64,000 nt of DNA from Gemmatimonadota bacterium (GTDB lineage Bacteria > Gemmatimonadota > Gemmatimonadetes > Longimicrobiales > Gaopeijiaceae): NCBI GenBank assembly GCA_016209885.1, contig JACQVF010000030.1:1-64000 (forward strand), given 5' to 3'. Positions 36,436 through 45,115 of this stretch are shown here, in pieces. Every line of letters begins with the position of its first letter. Positions within the stretch are counted from its first letter, which is position 1. The notes below the pieces were generated by a model that was not told the origin of the DNA, made no database searches, and was given only the letters and a program-made list of their open reading frames with translations. The position numbers and the translations under genes are program-made.

Positions 36436-37425
36436 TCAGAATACGCGCAGCTTGATGTAGCGCTGCGGGTTCTTCCGCAGGTCCGCAAGCAGGCTCTGCA
36501 GCTCGTCGAGCGCCTGCTCCGCACGCACGTAGAGTAGCGAGTCGCCGATCAGGCGTCCGAGCCCGCCCTGGCCCGACTCCAGCTGCGCGGTCAGGCGGTC
36601 GATGCGCGCGAACGTCGAGTCGATCGTCGCCAGCGTGCCCTCCAGCTCGTCCACCGCGGAGGCAAGGTCCGATGTCAGCCGGTCCACGTGGCTCGCCGCG
36701 GAGCGGGCGTGCAGGACCAGGCTGTCCACGTCGCCGGACGCGATCGTGACCTCCAGTCGCTGGAACGTGCGGTTGGCCACCTCCGCGGCATCGCCGATCT
36801 GCCCCGTCGTCTCCCTGAGCGTCGTCGCCAGCTCGTCCAGCGTCGTCGCCTGCTGCTCCACCAGCCGGGTGAGCTGCTCGCTCACCTCCTGAATGTTCTC
36901 GATGGCCCGCCGGACGTTCAGCGCGGTCTCCTCCGTGAACGCCAGCTCGACCCGGTCCGTGAGCACTGCCAGGTTCTCGGCGATCTGCTCGGCGACCGCA
37001 GTGAGCTGCGAGATGTCGGGCAGTGCATAGCCGGGCAGTACGCTCGGATCCGAAGACCCCTCGTATTCCAGATGGGGGTATCGGGAGCGCGGCAGGATCT
37101 CCGCCTGCCAGTCGCCGAACAGCGACTCGGGCGACAGGAGCACGACCGGATCCGCCGGGAGCTCCACGTCCGCATCCACGCGCATGGACACGATCACGGC
37201 GCCGCCACCCGGCTCCACCGCGATCTGCTCCACGCGCCCGATGCTCACGCCCCTCAGCTTCACGTTGTTCCCCTCGGTGAGCTGACCGATCTCGCGCAGG
37301 CGCGCCTGCAGGTCCACCGTCCTCTGCCCCCAGTAGGCGCCCTGGAGCCACAGCGTGCCCACCAAGACGACCGCCGCGCTCACGACGATGACCGCGCCGA
37401 CCACGACCTCGTTCCGCCGCGTCAC
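36436..37425 (-). CDS. mlaD: MlaD family lipid-transport protein (MCE domain)
   Basis: A 329-residue protein beginning at GTG with an N-terminal anchor (EVVVGAVIVVSAAVVLVGTLW). The MCE domain follows: REIGQLTEGNNVKLRGVSIGRV and the VELPADPVVLLSPESLFGD stretch (about residues 40-110). The rest is a long amphipathic helical region (TLDELATTLRETTGQIGDAA, LDELQSLLADLRKNPQRY). MCE proteins form periplasmic rings that carry phospholipids between membranes. The start overlaps the ATPase stop, placing it last in the mlaE-mlaF-mlaD operon. Confidence 0.9.
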   Translation of the reverse strand: MTRRNEVVVGAVIVVSAAVVLVGTLWLQGAYWGQRTVDLQARLREIGQLTEGNNVKLRGVSIGRVEQIAVEPGGGAVIVSMRVDADVELPADPVVLLSPESLFGDWQAEILPRSRYPHLEYEGSSDPSVLPGYALPDISQLTAVAEQIAENLAVLTDRVELAFTEETALNVRRAIENIQEVSEQLTRLVEQQATTLDELATTLRETTGQIGDAAEVANRTFQRLEVTIASGDVDSLVLHARSAASHVDRLTSDLASAVDELEGTLATIDSTFARIDRLTAQLESGQGGLGRLIGDSLLYVRAEQALDELQSLLADLRKNPQRYIKLRVF

Positions 37426-38171
37426 ACGTCCTCCCCGATGAGCTCGGGCCGCCCTTCAATGAAACCGCGGACCACCGGATCCTCGGACCGCCGGATCTCG
37501 TCCGACGTCCCCACGAAACGCACCTTGCCCTGGTACAGCATCGCGATGCGGTCCGCGATGCGATACGCGTCCTCCATGTCGTGGGTGATCACGAGACCGG
37601 TCACGCCCAGCTCGTCCTTCATGCGAAGGATCAGCCGGTCGATCACGGTCTTCGTCACCGGATCCAGACCCGTCGTCGGCTCGTCGTAGAGCACGTACTT
37701 CGGATGTGTCGCGATGGCGCGGGCGAGCCCCGCCCGCTTCTTCTGGCCACCGGAAAGCTCCGCAGGATAGCGCTCCTCGAAGCCTGCCAGATCGACGAGC
37801 GCCAGCGCCTCCCGCACACGCTCCCGGATCTCCTCCTCCGTCATCCCCGGGATCCGCCGCAGCCCCATCCCCACGTTCTCGCCCACGCTCATGGAGTCGA
37901 AGAGCGCGGCGAACTGGAAGACATAGCCGACCCTGCGCCGTAGCTCGTAGAGCTCGCTGCGCGAGAGCTCGGTCACCCGCTCCCCGTCCACCCACGCCTC
38001 CCCGGAATCGGGGATCAGCAGCCCCACGATGTGCTTCAGCGCAACCGACTTGCCCACGCCCGACTGCCCGATGAGCGCCATGGTCTCGCCTTCCTGCACT
38101 TCCAGCGAGAACCCCTGGAGAATCTGCTTGTCAGCGAACGACTTGTGGATGTCCACGAGCCGGATGCTCAT
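37422..38171 (-). CDS. mlaF: lipid-transport ABC ATPase
   Basis: A 249-residue ABC ATPase. Walker A GQSGVGKS is at 35-42, the Q-loop in YVFQFAALFDSMSV, signature LSGGQ at 139-143 followed by the family-typical KKRAGLARAIA, and Walker B VLYDEPTTGLDP near 160-171. The start ATGA overlaps the permease stop and its own stop overlaps the MCE start. It powers inter-membrane phospholipid transport with MlaE and MlaD. Confidence 0.93.
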   Translation of the reverse strand: MSIRLVDIHKSFADKQILQGFSLEVQEGETMALIGQSGVGKSVALKHIVGLLIPDSGEAWVDGERVTELSRSELYELRRRVGYVFQFAALFDSMSVGENVGMGLRRIPGMTEEEIRERVREALALVDLAGFEERYPAELSGGQKKRAGLARAIATHPKYVLYDEPTTGLDPVTKTVIDRLILRMKDELGVTGLVITHDMEDAYRIADRIAMLYQGKVRFVGTSDEIRRSEDPVVRGFIEGRPELIGEDV

Positions 38172-38950
38172 AGCAGCACCGCGGCCCAGAAGGCATCCAG
38201 CACGAGAATCACCATGCTGGAGGCCACCACCGCACGGGTCGTGGCGCGGCCCACGCCCTCCGCACCACCCAGGGTCGCGAAACCATAGTAGCAGCCCAGC
38301 AACGTGACCGTCAGCCCGAACGACGTCGCTTTGATGATGGAGAAGCGCACGTCGAACGGCTCGAAGAAGAGCTTGAGCCCGCGGACGAACTCCTCCGTGG
38401 ACATGTCGAGCATGTAAAGCGAGGTCACCCACCCGGCCGTGATGCCGATGGCGTCCGCGAGCATGGTGACCACGGGGAACATGATCGTCCCCGCCAGGAC
38501 CCGGGGCACGACCAGGTAGGCCACCGGGTCGTACGCCAGCGTCTCCAGGGCATCGATCTGCTCGGTCACGCGCATGGTGCCGAGCTCGGCCGCGATGTTG
38601 GCGCCCACGCGACCCGCCAGCGCGAGCCCCGTCAGCACGGGCCCCAGCTCCAGGATCATCGTCTTGCCGACCAGCGTGCCCACGAAGTAGATCGGCACTG
38701 CGCCCGTGAACGTGTAGGACGCCTGCAGCGCGAGCACGATCCCGGTGAACGTGGCGATGAACAGGGCGATCGGCACCGACTCCACGCCGATGCGCGCCAT
38801 CTGGACCACCAGCAGCCGCCCCCACGTCGCCGCGTCCCGCGTGGCGCGCACCGTGCTCGCGCTCAGGGCGCCGAACCGGCCCAGCCCCGCGGCCGCATCG
38901 AAGGCATAGCGGCCCACCGAGCCGAAGAACGCGGCGATAGGCTTCGTCAT
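38168..38950 (-). CDS. mlaE: lipid-transport ABC permease
   Basis: A 260-residue membrane protein from the ATG at 38950, the usual MlaE length; an ATG at 38962 is an alternative. Family signatures are YFVGTLVGKTMILELGPVLT, AGRVGANIAAELGTMRVTEQ and IDALETLAYDPVAYLVVPRV, followed by LLGCYYGFATLGGAEGVGRA near the C-terminus. It is the inner-membrane component of the lipid transporter and the first gene of the operon. No periplasmic mlaC or outer-membrane mlaA gene is seen nearby. Confidence 0.93.
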   Translation of the reverse strand: MTKPIAAFFGSVGRYAFDAAAGLGRFGALSASTVRATRDAATWGRLLVVQMARIGVESVPIALFIATFTGIVLALQASYTFTGAVPIYFVGTLVGKTMILELGPVLTGLALAGRVGANIAAELGTMRVTEQIDALETLAYDPVAYLVVPRVLAGTIMFPVVTMLADAIGITAGWVTSLYMLDMSTEEFVRGLKLFFEPFDVRFSIIKATSFGLTVTLLGCYYGFATLGGAEGVGRATTRAVVASSMVILVLDAFWAAVLL

Positions 38951-39163
38951 GGCGAGCAACATAGGACGCGCGGCGCCGAGGTCGCTAGTGCACCCGACCG
39001 CAAGTACGGCCGCATTCGAGCGCCAAAGCGCCGCTCCAGCGAAAAGCGACGACGAGGAAATCGCAGCGCCTGTTCGAGGTGGATTGACGCTGCTGGAGTG
39101 GATCGAGCGGCGCTCGCATGCACGCGCATCTACGCCGCGCAGCACTCGCAGGTCGCTGACCTG

Positions 39164-39997
39164 CTAACCTGCGGTACCCCGGCGGGCGGCCACGAAGCGG
39201 ATCTCCGTCACCGCCGGCGCCTCGCCCAGCTCTGCGGCCAGCGCATAAAAGCGGACGAGCCCGGCCAGCACGCCCTCATCCAGCTCGTAGCGCAGCGAGC
39301 CCCAGTAGCGGAGCAACCAGTCGGCCGGGCGGCGCAAGCGGCTCGCGTGCCGCCGGGCAAGCTCCTCGGCGTGGGCCAGAAAGAAAGCACGCGACTCCCG
39401 CAGCCGCTCGGCGAGTCCCTGGAGCTCCTCGTCCCGCTCTTCGCCGCACCCCGTCTGCCACAGGGCATAGACGAACGGCAGTTCCGTCCAGTCCATCCAG
39501 GCGTGACCCAGGTCGGTGAAGTGGCGAGGGCTCGCCTCGCGCCGGTCCAGCGCCGGATCGCCGATCCAGAGGGCCGCGTCCACGCCTCGGGCGAACGGAT
39601 CTTCACGGCGCTGGTCGAACCACAGGTAGGAGGCGCGCACGCCCCAGCGCAGCTCGAGGAGGATGCGGGTGAGGACCACGGAGGTGGCGGATGCCGTCGG
39701 CACCGCGACCGTCACCGCGCCCAGCTCCGCGGGCCGCGCATCCGCTTCCAGCAGGATGCTCCACGCTCGCCCCACCGACGCGATGGCGAAACCCTCCAGC
39801 ACGCGGTAGCGCTCGGCATGGCGCGCGTACTCGATGCTCGACGCCGGTGCCACGTCCACGCGGCCCAAGGCCAGCAACGTGTTCAGTTCAGCGGGCGTGC
39901 CCTGGACGAGCTCGACCCCCGCCGGCGGCCCGCAGTCCAGGAAAGCCGCGTGCACCGGAAACACATTCGCGTACGCGATATCGCCAAGGCGTACCAT
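39164..39997 (-). CDS. mqnA: chorismate dehydratase of the futalosine pathway
   Basis: A 277-residue protein from the ATG at 39997, where the family opening MVRLGDIAYANVFPV begins; a GTG 36 bp upstream is also possible. Periplasmic-binding-protein-like MqnA features include ELNTLLALGRVDVAPASSIEYA, the AVTVAVPTASATSVVLTRILL segment and ALWIGDPALDRR. MqnA converts chorismate to 3-enolpyruvoyl-benzoate, the first step of the futalosine menaquinone route. Other mqn genes are not in the window. Confidence 0.88.
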   Translation of the reverse strand: MVRLGDIAYANVFPVHAAFLDCGPPAGVELVQGTPAELNTLLALGRVDVAPASSIEYARHAERYRVLEGFAIASVGRAWSILLEADARPAELGAVTVAVPTASATSVVLTRILLELRWGVRASYLWFDQRREDPFARGVDAALWIGDPALDRREASPRHFTDLGHAWMDWTELPFVYALWQTGCGEERDEELQGLAERLRESRAFFLAHAEELARRHASRLRRPADWLLRYWGSLRYELDEGVLAGLVRFYALAAELGEAPAVTEIRFVAARRGTAG

Positions 39998-40071
39998 GCC
40001 ACTCGAAGCCGGAACCGGGACAACCCGCGCCACGAAAACCGGCGCAAGCTAGGCGCTGGACGGCGCCTCGG

Positions 40072-40466
40072 TCAATTCGCGCCCGCCGCAACCGTATCGT
40101 CACCCGGCGCGCGTAGCGGAAGCTGGACAGCGAAGAGCGCGCCGGACTCCGGGCGCCGGCGCGCCCCCACGCGCCCGCCGTGCGCCTCGACGATCGTTCG
40201 GCAGATGGGAAGCCCCAGCCCCATACCCTTGCGCTTCGTGGTCACGAACGGCTCGAAAACGGAGCGCGCCTGGTCCGGTGTCAGGCCGGGACCGTTGTCC
40301 GCACATAGAAGACCGCGAAGATCAACCAGGCGTGACGGAGCGGGGCGGCCATGCGCCCCCGCCAGCGCACGAGCAACGCCGCGAGCTCCGCCGCCAGCAC
40401 GACCTTCCCTGCCAGCGCGGCAACGCGCGGCACGAGTTCCCATTCCACGCGCTGCGATGGCCCCAA
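40072..40466 (-). pseudogene. fragment of sensor histidine kinase ATPase domain
   Basis: The last 75 residues show an unmistakable C-terminal half of a GHKL ATPase domain: DNGPGLTPDQARSVFEPFVT (G1/F boxes), TTKRKGMGLGLPICRTIVEA (G2 box) and the closing HGGRVGARRRPESGALFAVQ. No dimerisation domain, His box or N box is present upstream, so the gene is truncated. A second lesion is likely: adding one base at the CC pair 40299-40300 joins an upstream frame ending FAVFYVR to DNGPGL, the normal V-R-D-N-G-P-G context. It is not expected to be functional. Confidence 0.7.
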
Positions 40467-40472
40467 CGGCGG

Positions 40473-40838
40473 TCAGGTGTCGCCGCCGTTGGGCGGAGGC
40501 ATGTCGTTCTCGAGCGTGAAAACGATCTCCTCCGACCCCGGATTCGGCGACGACACCGTGTACGCGACCCGCACTCGCTTCACCGCGCGGTTCCGGTCCG
40601 TGACCGCGATCTCGAAGTCGAGATCCTGCTCCGGAGAGGTGATGCGGGTGCGCACGCGCTCGCCAGGGTCCGCCTGACGCCCGGGCGCCGGGTTCCTGAA
40701 CAGCGTCATGGTAGACTGGCGCCCGCTCTCCAATCCCCGGGTCACCTTCACCAGACGCAGCCAGTCCGGCTGGTAGCTGATCGCGTACCGGTGCCCGCGC
40801 TGGTCGGTCCCCGTACCCTCACGATTGTGCCGTGCCAT
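40473..40838 (-). CDS. hypothetical protein
   Basis: A 121-residue protein with a GGAGG site seven bases before the ATG. The sequence has no signal peptide. It contains strands such as RYAISYQPDWLRLVKV and LDFEIAVTDRNRAVKRVRVAY, suggesting a small beta-rich soluble protein. I do not recognise the family. It lies just before the decayed kinase fragment on the same strand. Confidence 0.65.
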   Translation of the reverse strand: MARHNREGTGTDQRGHRYAISYQPDWLRLVKVTRGLESGRQSTMTLFRNPAPGRQADPGERVRTRITSPEQDLDFEIAVTDRNRAVKRVRVAYTVSSPNPGSEEIVFTLENDMPPPNGGDT

Positions 40839-40991
40839 CGCCGCCTCCGCATGACGGGAAAAACGGGAATTTTCGCCGCGCTCCCCGAATGTTTACCCGC
40901 CCCGATTTGTTGTCAAGTTTCATGCAGCCGGAGGCCGCAACGCCGCCGAGCGTCGCGGGATGGAGCGAGTCGCCCTGCGGGGAATCCGCGG

Positions 40992-42128
40992 TTATAATCG
41001 CACGGGAACCGGAACGAACGTGAGCAAAAAAAACACGATCGCCACCCAACCCAGTGCCCGCCGTCCCGGGCCCAACGCCGGCGCGTCCTGGAGTACGCGC
41101 GGATGGCCGAGCCGCCCGCGTCCCAGAACGACGGCCACGGCGAGCCAGAGCCACCACCCCCACCAGAGCCAGCCCAGCGGCACCAACAGGAAGAGAAGCG
41201 CCGTCGCCACCCAGCGCTGTCTCTCGCCCGCTACCGCGTACAGAATGTGACCGCCGTCGAGCTGCCCCAGAGGGAGAAGGTTGAGCGCCGTCACGAAGAG
41301 GCCCAGCCAGCCCGCGAAGGCCACCGGGTGAAGTACGATGGCGCTGCCTGCCGCGGCCGCACTGGGCAGTGGCGCCAGGAGCGCGAGCAGGAGCGAGTTC
41401 CCGATCCAGAGAGGCTCGCCCGCGAACGGGATCACGAACGGCGTAACGGGGTCGCCGCCCACCGGCGCTACGTGGGACATCCGGAAGCCGATCAGCAGCA
41501 CGGGGATGGAGACGAGAAAGCTCGCCGCCGGCCCCGCGACCCCCACATCCAGCAGGATTCGGCGGTTGATCACCGGAGAACGCACGCGAATGAAGGCACC
41601 CAGCGTCCCCACCACCGAGAGGTAGGGCGGAAACGGGATAAAGTACGGAAGCGTGACCCGCAGCCGGTGTCGCCGCGCCGCCACGTAATGCCCGAACTCG
41701 TGGGCCAACAGAATGGCCAGAAGCGTGACCGCGAAGGGCGCGCCCCGCGTCAGCGCGACCCAGTCCACCCCTGTCGGGACCGGCAGCCAGACTGGACCCA
41801 GCCCTACCGGCACGGCTCGCAGTGGGTCCACCCCCTCCAGCAACGCGCCCGCCGCCAGCGTCGTGAACAGCGTGAGCAGGAGGAGCACGCCATGAAGGAC
41901 CACCCGCGGCGACCGGTCCGGCCCCAGCGGACGCACCAGCGCAAGCTCCGTACGGTCCGGCAGCCGCACCGCGTACCACGGACCTTCCCACGCCTCCACC
42001 ACCCGCCGCACCTCCGGGTCGCCCAGGTCGACCCCCGGGCGTAGCTCCCCGTGAATGATCTCGTCCCGCGGCGCCGCGGTGATGCGATAGCTGGCGAACA
42101 GCTCGATCCAGTCCCCCGCGTCCGGCAC
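40992..42128 (-). CDS. site-2 protease family (M50) membrane metalloprotease
   Basis: A 378-residue membrane protein. The zinc site HEFGHYVAARRH is at 143-154 inside a hydrophobic segment and the third ligand Asp291 lies in NLLPLGQLDGGHILY, the pair that defines intramembrane M50 proteases. An N-terminal 75-residue soluble domain (ITAAPRDEIIHGELRPG) precedes the first membrane span. There is no PDZ domain. Members cleave membrane-bound regulators or remnant signal peptides; the substrate here is unknown. Confidence 0.88.
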   Translation of the reverse strand: MPDAGDWIELFASYRITAAPRDEIIHGELRPGVDLGDPEVRRVVEAWEGPWYAVRLPDRTELALVRPLGPDRSPRVVLHGVLLLLTLFTTLAAGALLEGVDPLRAVPVGLGPVWLPVPTGVDWVALTRGAPFAVTLLAILLAHEFGHYVAARRHRLRVTLPYFIPFPPYLSVVGTLGAFIRVRSPVINRRILLDVGVAGPAASFLVSIPVLLIGFRMSHVAPVGGDPVTPFVIPFAGEPLWIGNSLLLALLAPLPSAAAAGSAIVLHPVAFAGWLGLFVTALNLLPLGQLDGGHILYAVAGERQRWVATALLFLLVPLGWLWWGWWLWLAVAVVLGRGRLGHPRVLQDAPALGPGRRALGWVAIVFFLLTFVPVPVRL

Positions 42129-42411
42129 GCCTTCCGCTCCCCGGCCTCCGCCGCGCGGCGGGGCGCCACCGCGCTCCCCTCGGCGCCCCTTGACCCTGCG
42201 GCGGCTGGCCTTTAAGTTCTCGCTGAATCCTCAGACAGGTTTAGAACCGGCCGGACGAACGCATCGGCGTCGTTAGGCCTGAGCGCCTACCCAAGTCATT
42301 TCCGGTTCTTCTTGAGGCCAGACCGATGGTCGGATTCCCGCTGAGCGCCCGCGGAAGCGGCGGCGTTTCAGCCGATTCTCCACCGTGCCTCTGCGAACGA
42401 CGGAGCGTGTT

Positions 42412-43665
42412 GTGGACATTACCGAGCTGAAGAGCAAGTCAATCCCCGAGCTTCACCAAATGGCGGAGGAGCTGAACATTCAGAACTACTCGGGGCTCCG
42501 CAAGCAGGATCTCATCTTCCGCATCGAGCAGAGCCTGCTGGACAGCGATGTGATTCTGCGCGGCGAGGGTGTGCTTGAGATCCTGCCGGAAGGCTACGGG
42601 TTCCTCCGCTCCCAGGACTGGAATTACCTGTACGGGCCCGATGACATCTACGTGAGCCCGTCGCAGATCAAGCGGTTCGACCTTCGCACGGGCGACACGG
42701 TAATGGGTCAGGTCCGGCCACCCAAGGAGGGCGAGCGCTATCTGGCCCTTCTGAAGGTCGAGCTGGTGAACGGGGAGGACCCGGAGAAGGCGAAGCATCG
42801 GATCGGGTTCGACAACCTGCGGCCCCGCTACCCCGAGGAGCGCATCACGCTGGAGAACAAGGCAGGTGATCTCTCCATGCGGCTGGTCGACCTGATCGCG
42901 CCCATCGGAAAGGGACAACGCGGCCTCATCGTCTCGCCGCCGAAGGCGGGGAAGACGATCCTGCTACAGAAGATGGCGAACTCGATCCTGGAGAACCATT
43001 CGGAGATCCATCTCATCGTGCTGCTCATTGATGAGCGCCCCGAGGAAGTCACGGATATGGAGGAGCACGTGGACGCCGAGATCATCAGCTCGACGTTCGA
43101 CGAGCCGGCGGAGCGCCACACCCAGGTCGCCGAGATGGTGCTCGAAAAGGCGAAGCGCCTGGTGGAGCACGGTCGCGACGTGGTGATCCTCCTGGACTCC
43201 ATCACCCGGCTGGCGCGGGCATACAACACGACCGTGCCGCATTCCGGAAAGATCCTGTCCGGCGGCGTGGACGCGAACGCGCTCCATAAGCCGAAGCGCT
43301 TCTTCGGTGCCGCGCGCAACATCGATGGGGGCGGCTCGTTCACCATCATCGCCACCGCGCTCATCGAGACCGGAAGCCGCATGGACGAGGTGATCTTCGA
43401 GGAGTTCAAGGGCACCGGGAACCAGGAGCTCGTTCTGGACCGGCACATCGCGGACAAGCGCATCTTCCCGGCCATCGACATCAACCGGTCGGGCACGCGG
43501 CGCGAGGAGCTGCTTCTGAGCGACATGGAGCTGAACCGCATCTACCTGCTCCGAAACTTCCTCTCCGACATGCCGCCGGCCGAAGCCGTCGAGTTCCTGC
43601 TGGACCGCCTGCGGCGGGTGAAGACGAACAAGGAGTTCCTCGATTCCATCGCCACGGGGCAGTAG
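42412..43665 (+). CDS. rho: transcription termination factor Rho
   Basis: About 417 residues from the GTG at 42412, preceded by a GGAG site; a GTG at 42385 is an alternative. The N-terminal domain ([19 protein letters not shown]), the cold-shock-like RNA-binding motif [10 protein letters not shown], the P-loop [14 protein letters not shown] near residue 175, Walker [18 protein letters not shown] and the R-loop region [20 protein letters not shown] are intact. It is a hexameric RNA-dependent ATPase that ends transcription. An intrinsic terminator follows. Confidence 0.97.
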   Translation: MDITELKSKSIPELHQMAEELNIQNYSGLRKQDLIFRIEQSLLDSDVILRGEGVLEILPEGYGFLRSQDWNYLYGPDDIYVSPSQIKRFDLRTGDTVMGQVRPPKEGERYLALLKVELVNGEDPEKAKHRIGFDNLRPRYPEERITLENKAGDLSMRLVDLIAPIGKGQRGLIVSPPKAGKTILLQKMANSILENHSEIHLIVLLIDERPEEVTDMEEHVDAEIISSTFDEPAERHTQVAEMVLEKAKRLVEHGRDVVILLDSITRLARAYNTTVPHSGKILSGGVDANALHKPKRFFGAARNIDGGGSFTIIATALIETGSRMDEVIFEEFKGTGNQELVLDRHIADKRIFPAIDINRSGTRREELLLSDMELNRIYLLRNFLSDMPPAEAVEFLLDRLRRVKTNKEFLDSIATGQ

Positions 43666-43705
43666 GCCCCCAGTAGGCCCCCGTCCCCTGGATCCCCACC
43701 AGCGC

Positions 43706-43733
43706 GTGAGCGCGTGAGCGCGCGAGCGCGCGG
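43706..43733 (+). repeat. octamer tandem repeat (CGTGAGCG-like)
   Basis: Three to four copies of an eight-base CGTGAGCG/CGCGAGCG unit lie between the rho stop and its terminator hairpin. They are close relatives of the octamers at 5241-5283 and 45032-45055. Confidence 0.7.
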
Positions 43734-43763
43734 GACCACTGCGGCGCCGCTCTCTGGAAGCAG

Positions 43764-43804
43764 CGAGCCCTGCCGAAGCGATCTCCAGCAGGGCTCGTCG
43801 TTTT
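43764..43804 (+). terminator. intrinsic terminator after rho
   Basis: A perfect 10-bp stem (43764-43773 with 43788-43797) around a 14-base loop is followed by TCGTTTT. It lies about 100 bp past the rho stop, between converging genes. A near-copy of the hairpin lies at 45079-45111. Confidence 0.8.
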
Positions 43805-43867
43805 CTGCCGCCGCGGTCGGGATGCGGTCTCACCCGCTCACAACCGGGGAGGCGAGGAAGGGCGGGG

Positions 43868-44401
43868 CTACTCGCTGATCACCGCCGCGTAGCGCGGGTT
43901 GACGACCAGCTTCTCGCCCTCGAAGACCTTGCGGTCCCACGGGAAGATGACCGTGGCATCCGTCTCCAGGGCGTAATAGTCGGGCTTATAGCCCGACGGC
44001 CGCGCGAAGCTCGTGGCGGTCCGGACCTCGGCGGGGCGGAGCTCGCGGATGGCGGCCAGCGCCAGGCGCAGCGTCTCGCCCGTGGTGCAGATCTCGTCCA
44101 CCAGGAGCACCCGCTTGCCCGCGGCCTGCGGTGGCGCGGCCGAGAGGAGCGTAGGCCGCCGGCGCACATCGTCGCCGACCCGCCGCGAGATCTTGATGGA
44201 GAAGAAGTCCAGGCCCAGGATCGACGCAATCACCGCACCGGGAATGACGCCGGCCTTCGCGATGCCGACCACGATCTGCGGATTGTAATCGCGAGCCACG
44301 CGTAAGGCGAGCGCCCGGCACAGCTCGCCGAACATCTCCCAGGACAGGTCCAGGAACTGCTCGCCGGCGGCATCCGCCGGGAGGGGCATCCGTGTAGCCA
44401 T
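43868..44401 (-). CDS. purine phosphoribosyltransferase-type protein
   Basis: A 177-residue type-I phosphoribosyltransferase. The PRPP loop VLLVDEICTTGETL is at 98-111, preceded by the IVVGIAKAGVIPGAVIAS strand-loop. The general form matches hypoxanthine/xanthine-guanine phosphoribosyltransferases and related regulatory PRTs. It likely salvages a purine base, but the base specificity cannot be read. The gene is single, convergent with rho. Confidence 0.85.
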   Translation of the reverse strand: MATRMPLPADAAGEQFLDLSWEMFGELCRALALRVARDYNPQIVVGIAKAGVIPGAVIASILGLDFFSIKISRRVGDDVRRRPTLLSAAPPQAAGKRVLLVDEICTTGETLRLALAAIRELRPAEVRTATSFARPSGYKPDYYALETDATVIFPWDRKVFEGEKLVVNPRYAAVISE

Positions 44402-44587
44402 GGCTCTCTCCGCGCCTCGGACGGTGAGCGGATGTAAAAGCTATCCTCAGGCGGCGGGCGGGGCAACCGTCAGGCGAATCTCGCGCCTCGCCGGCTCACC
44501 GCCGCCCCGTTTGACGGCGGCGCACGCGCCTCGCATCCTGCTTCGCATCCTGCGCTCAGACCGCCCCGGCGCGGCAAGGAGGCTACG

Positions 44588-45055
44588 GTGGATCGGACGC
44601 TTCAGGACACGGCGGACGCTGCGCTCGAGCGAGCGATCCGCGATCGGGGAGCCCGCGATCCCCGGGACGCGTGCCGTGCGCTTCTCAGGCACGTGCGGGC
44701 TCGGGACCGCGAGGCCTACGAGCGGGCTGTCGCTTACTACGAGGAGACGCTCGTTCCCACGACCGCGTCGGGCGAAGCGGAGCCGCTCGAGGCCTGGCTT
44801 GACTACGCGCGCCTCGTCGCGCGCACCGCAGCCCCCGGGCGCACTGTCGAGATCGACGGCGCCGGCGTCGCCCGGGACTGCGTGCCCCCGATCCCGCCGG
44901 ACCGCCTCGTGCTCCATCTTCCCGACGGTGGCGACCCGCCCGCTCTGCTCGTAGCGCAACCCGCCACCATGACGCCCGCCCAGGAAGCGACCTGCGATCT
45001 CCTGCTCGGCGGACGCGTGACGCTCAGGGAAGCGGGCGAGCGGGCGAGCGGGTGA
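44588..45055 (+). CDS. hypothetical protein
   Basis: A 155-residue protein starting at GTG after an AAGGAGG site, strong support for translation. The N-terminal two thirds is helical and charged (ALERAIRDRGARDPRDACRA, REAYERAVAYYEETLVP); the C-terminal third has strands (DRLVLHLPDGGDPPALLVAQ). No signal peptide or known motif is present. The stop lies inside an octamer tandem repeat (45032-45055), so the last eight residues derive from repeat DNA. Confidence 0.65.
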   Translation: MDRTLQDTADAALERAIRDRGARDPRDACRALLRHVRARDREAYERAVAYYEETLVPTTASGEAEPLEAWLDYARLVARTAAPGRTVEIDGAGVARDCVPPIPPDRLVLHLPDGGDPPALLVAQPATMTPAQEATCDLLLGGRVTLREAGERASG

Positions 45056-45078
45056 GTGCTCCTGGTGCCCCGAAAGAG

Positions 45079-45111
45079 CGAGCCCTGTCGAATGGATCCC
45101 GGCAGGGTTCG
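45079..45111. terminator. hairpin between converging genes
   Basis: Arms 45079-45087 and 45103-45111 pair with one G-U wobble around a 15-base loop. Sequence and loop closely match the terminator hairpin after rho. It lies between the hypothetical gene and the M1 peptidase gene, both of which end here. No T-tract follows, so strength as an intrinsic terminator is uncertain. Confidence 0.6.
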
Positions 45112-45115
45112 CCGC

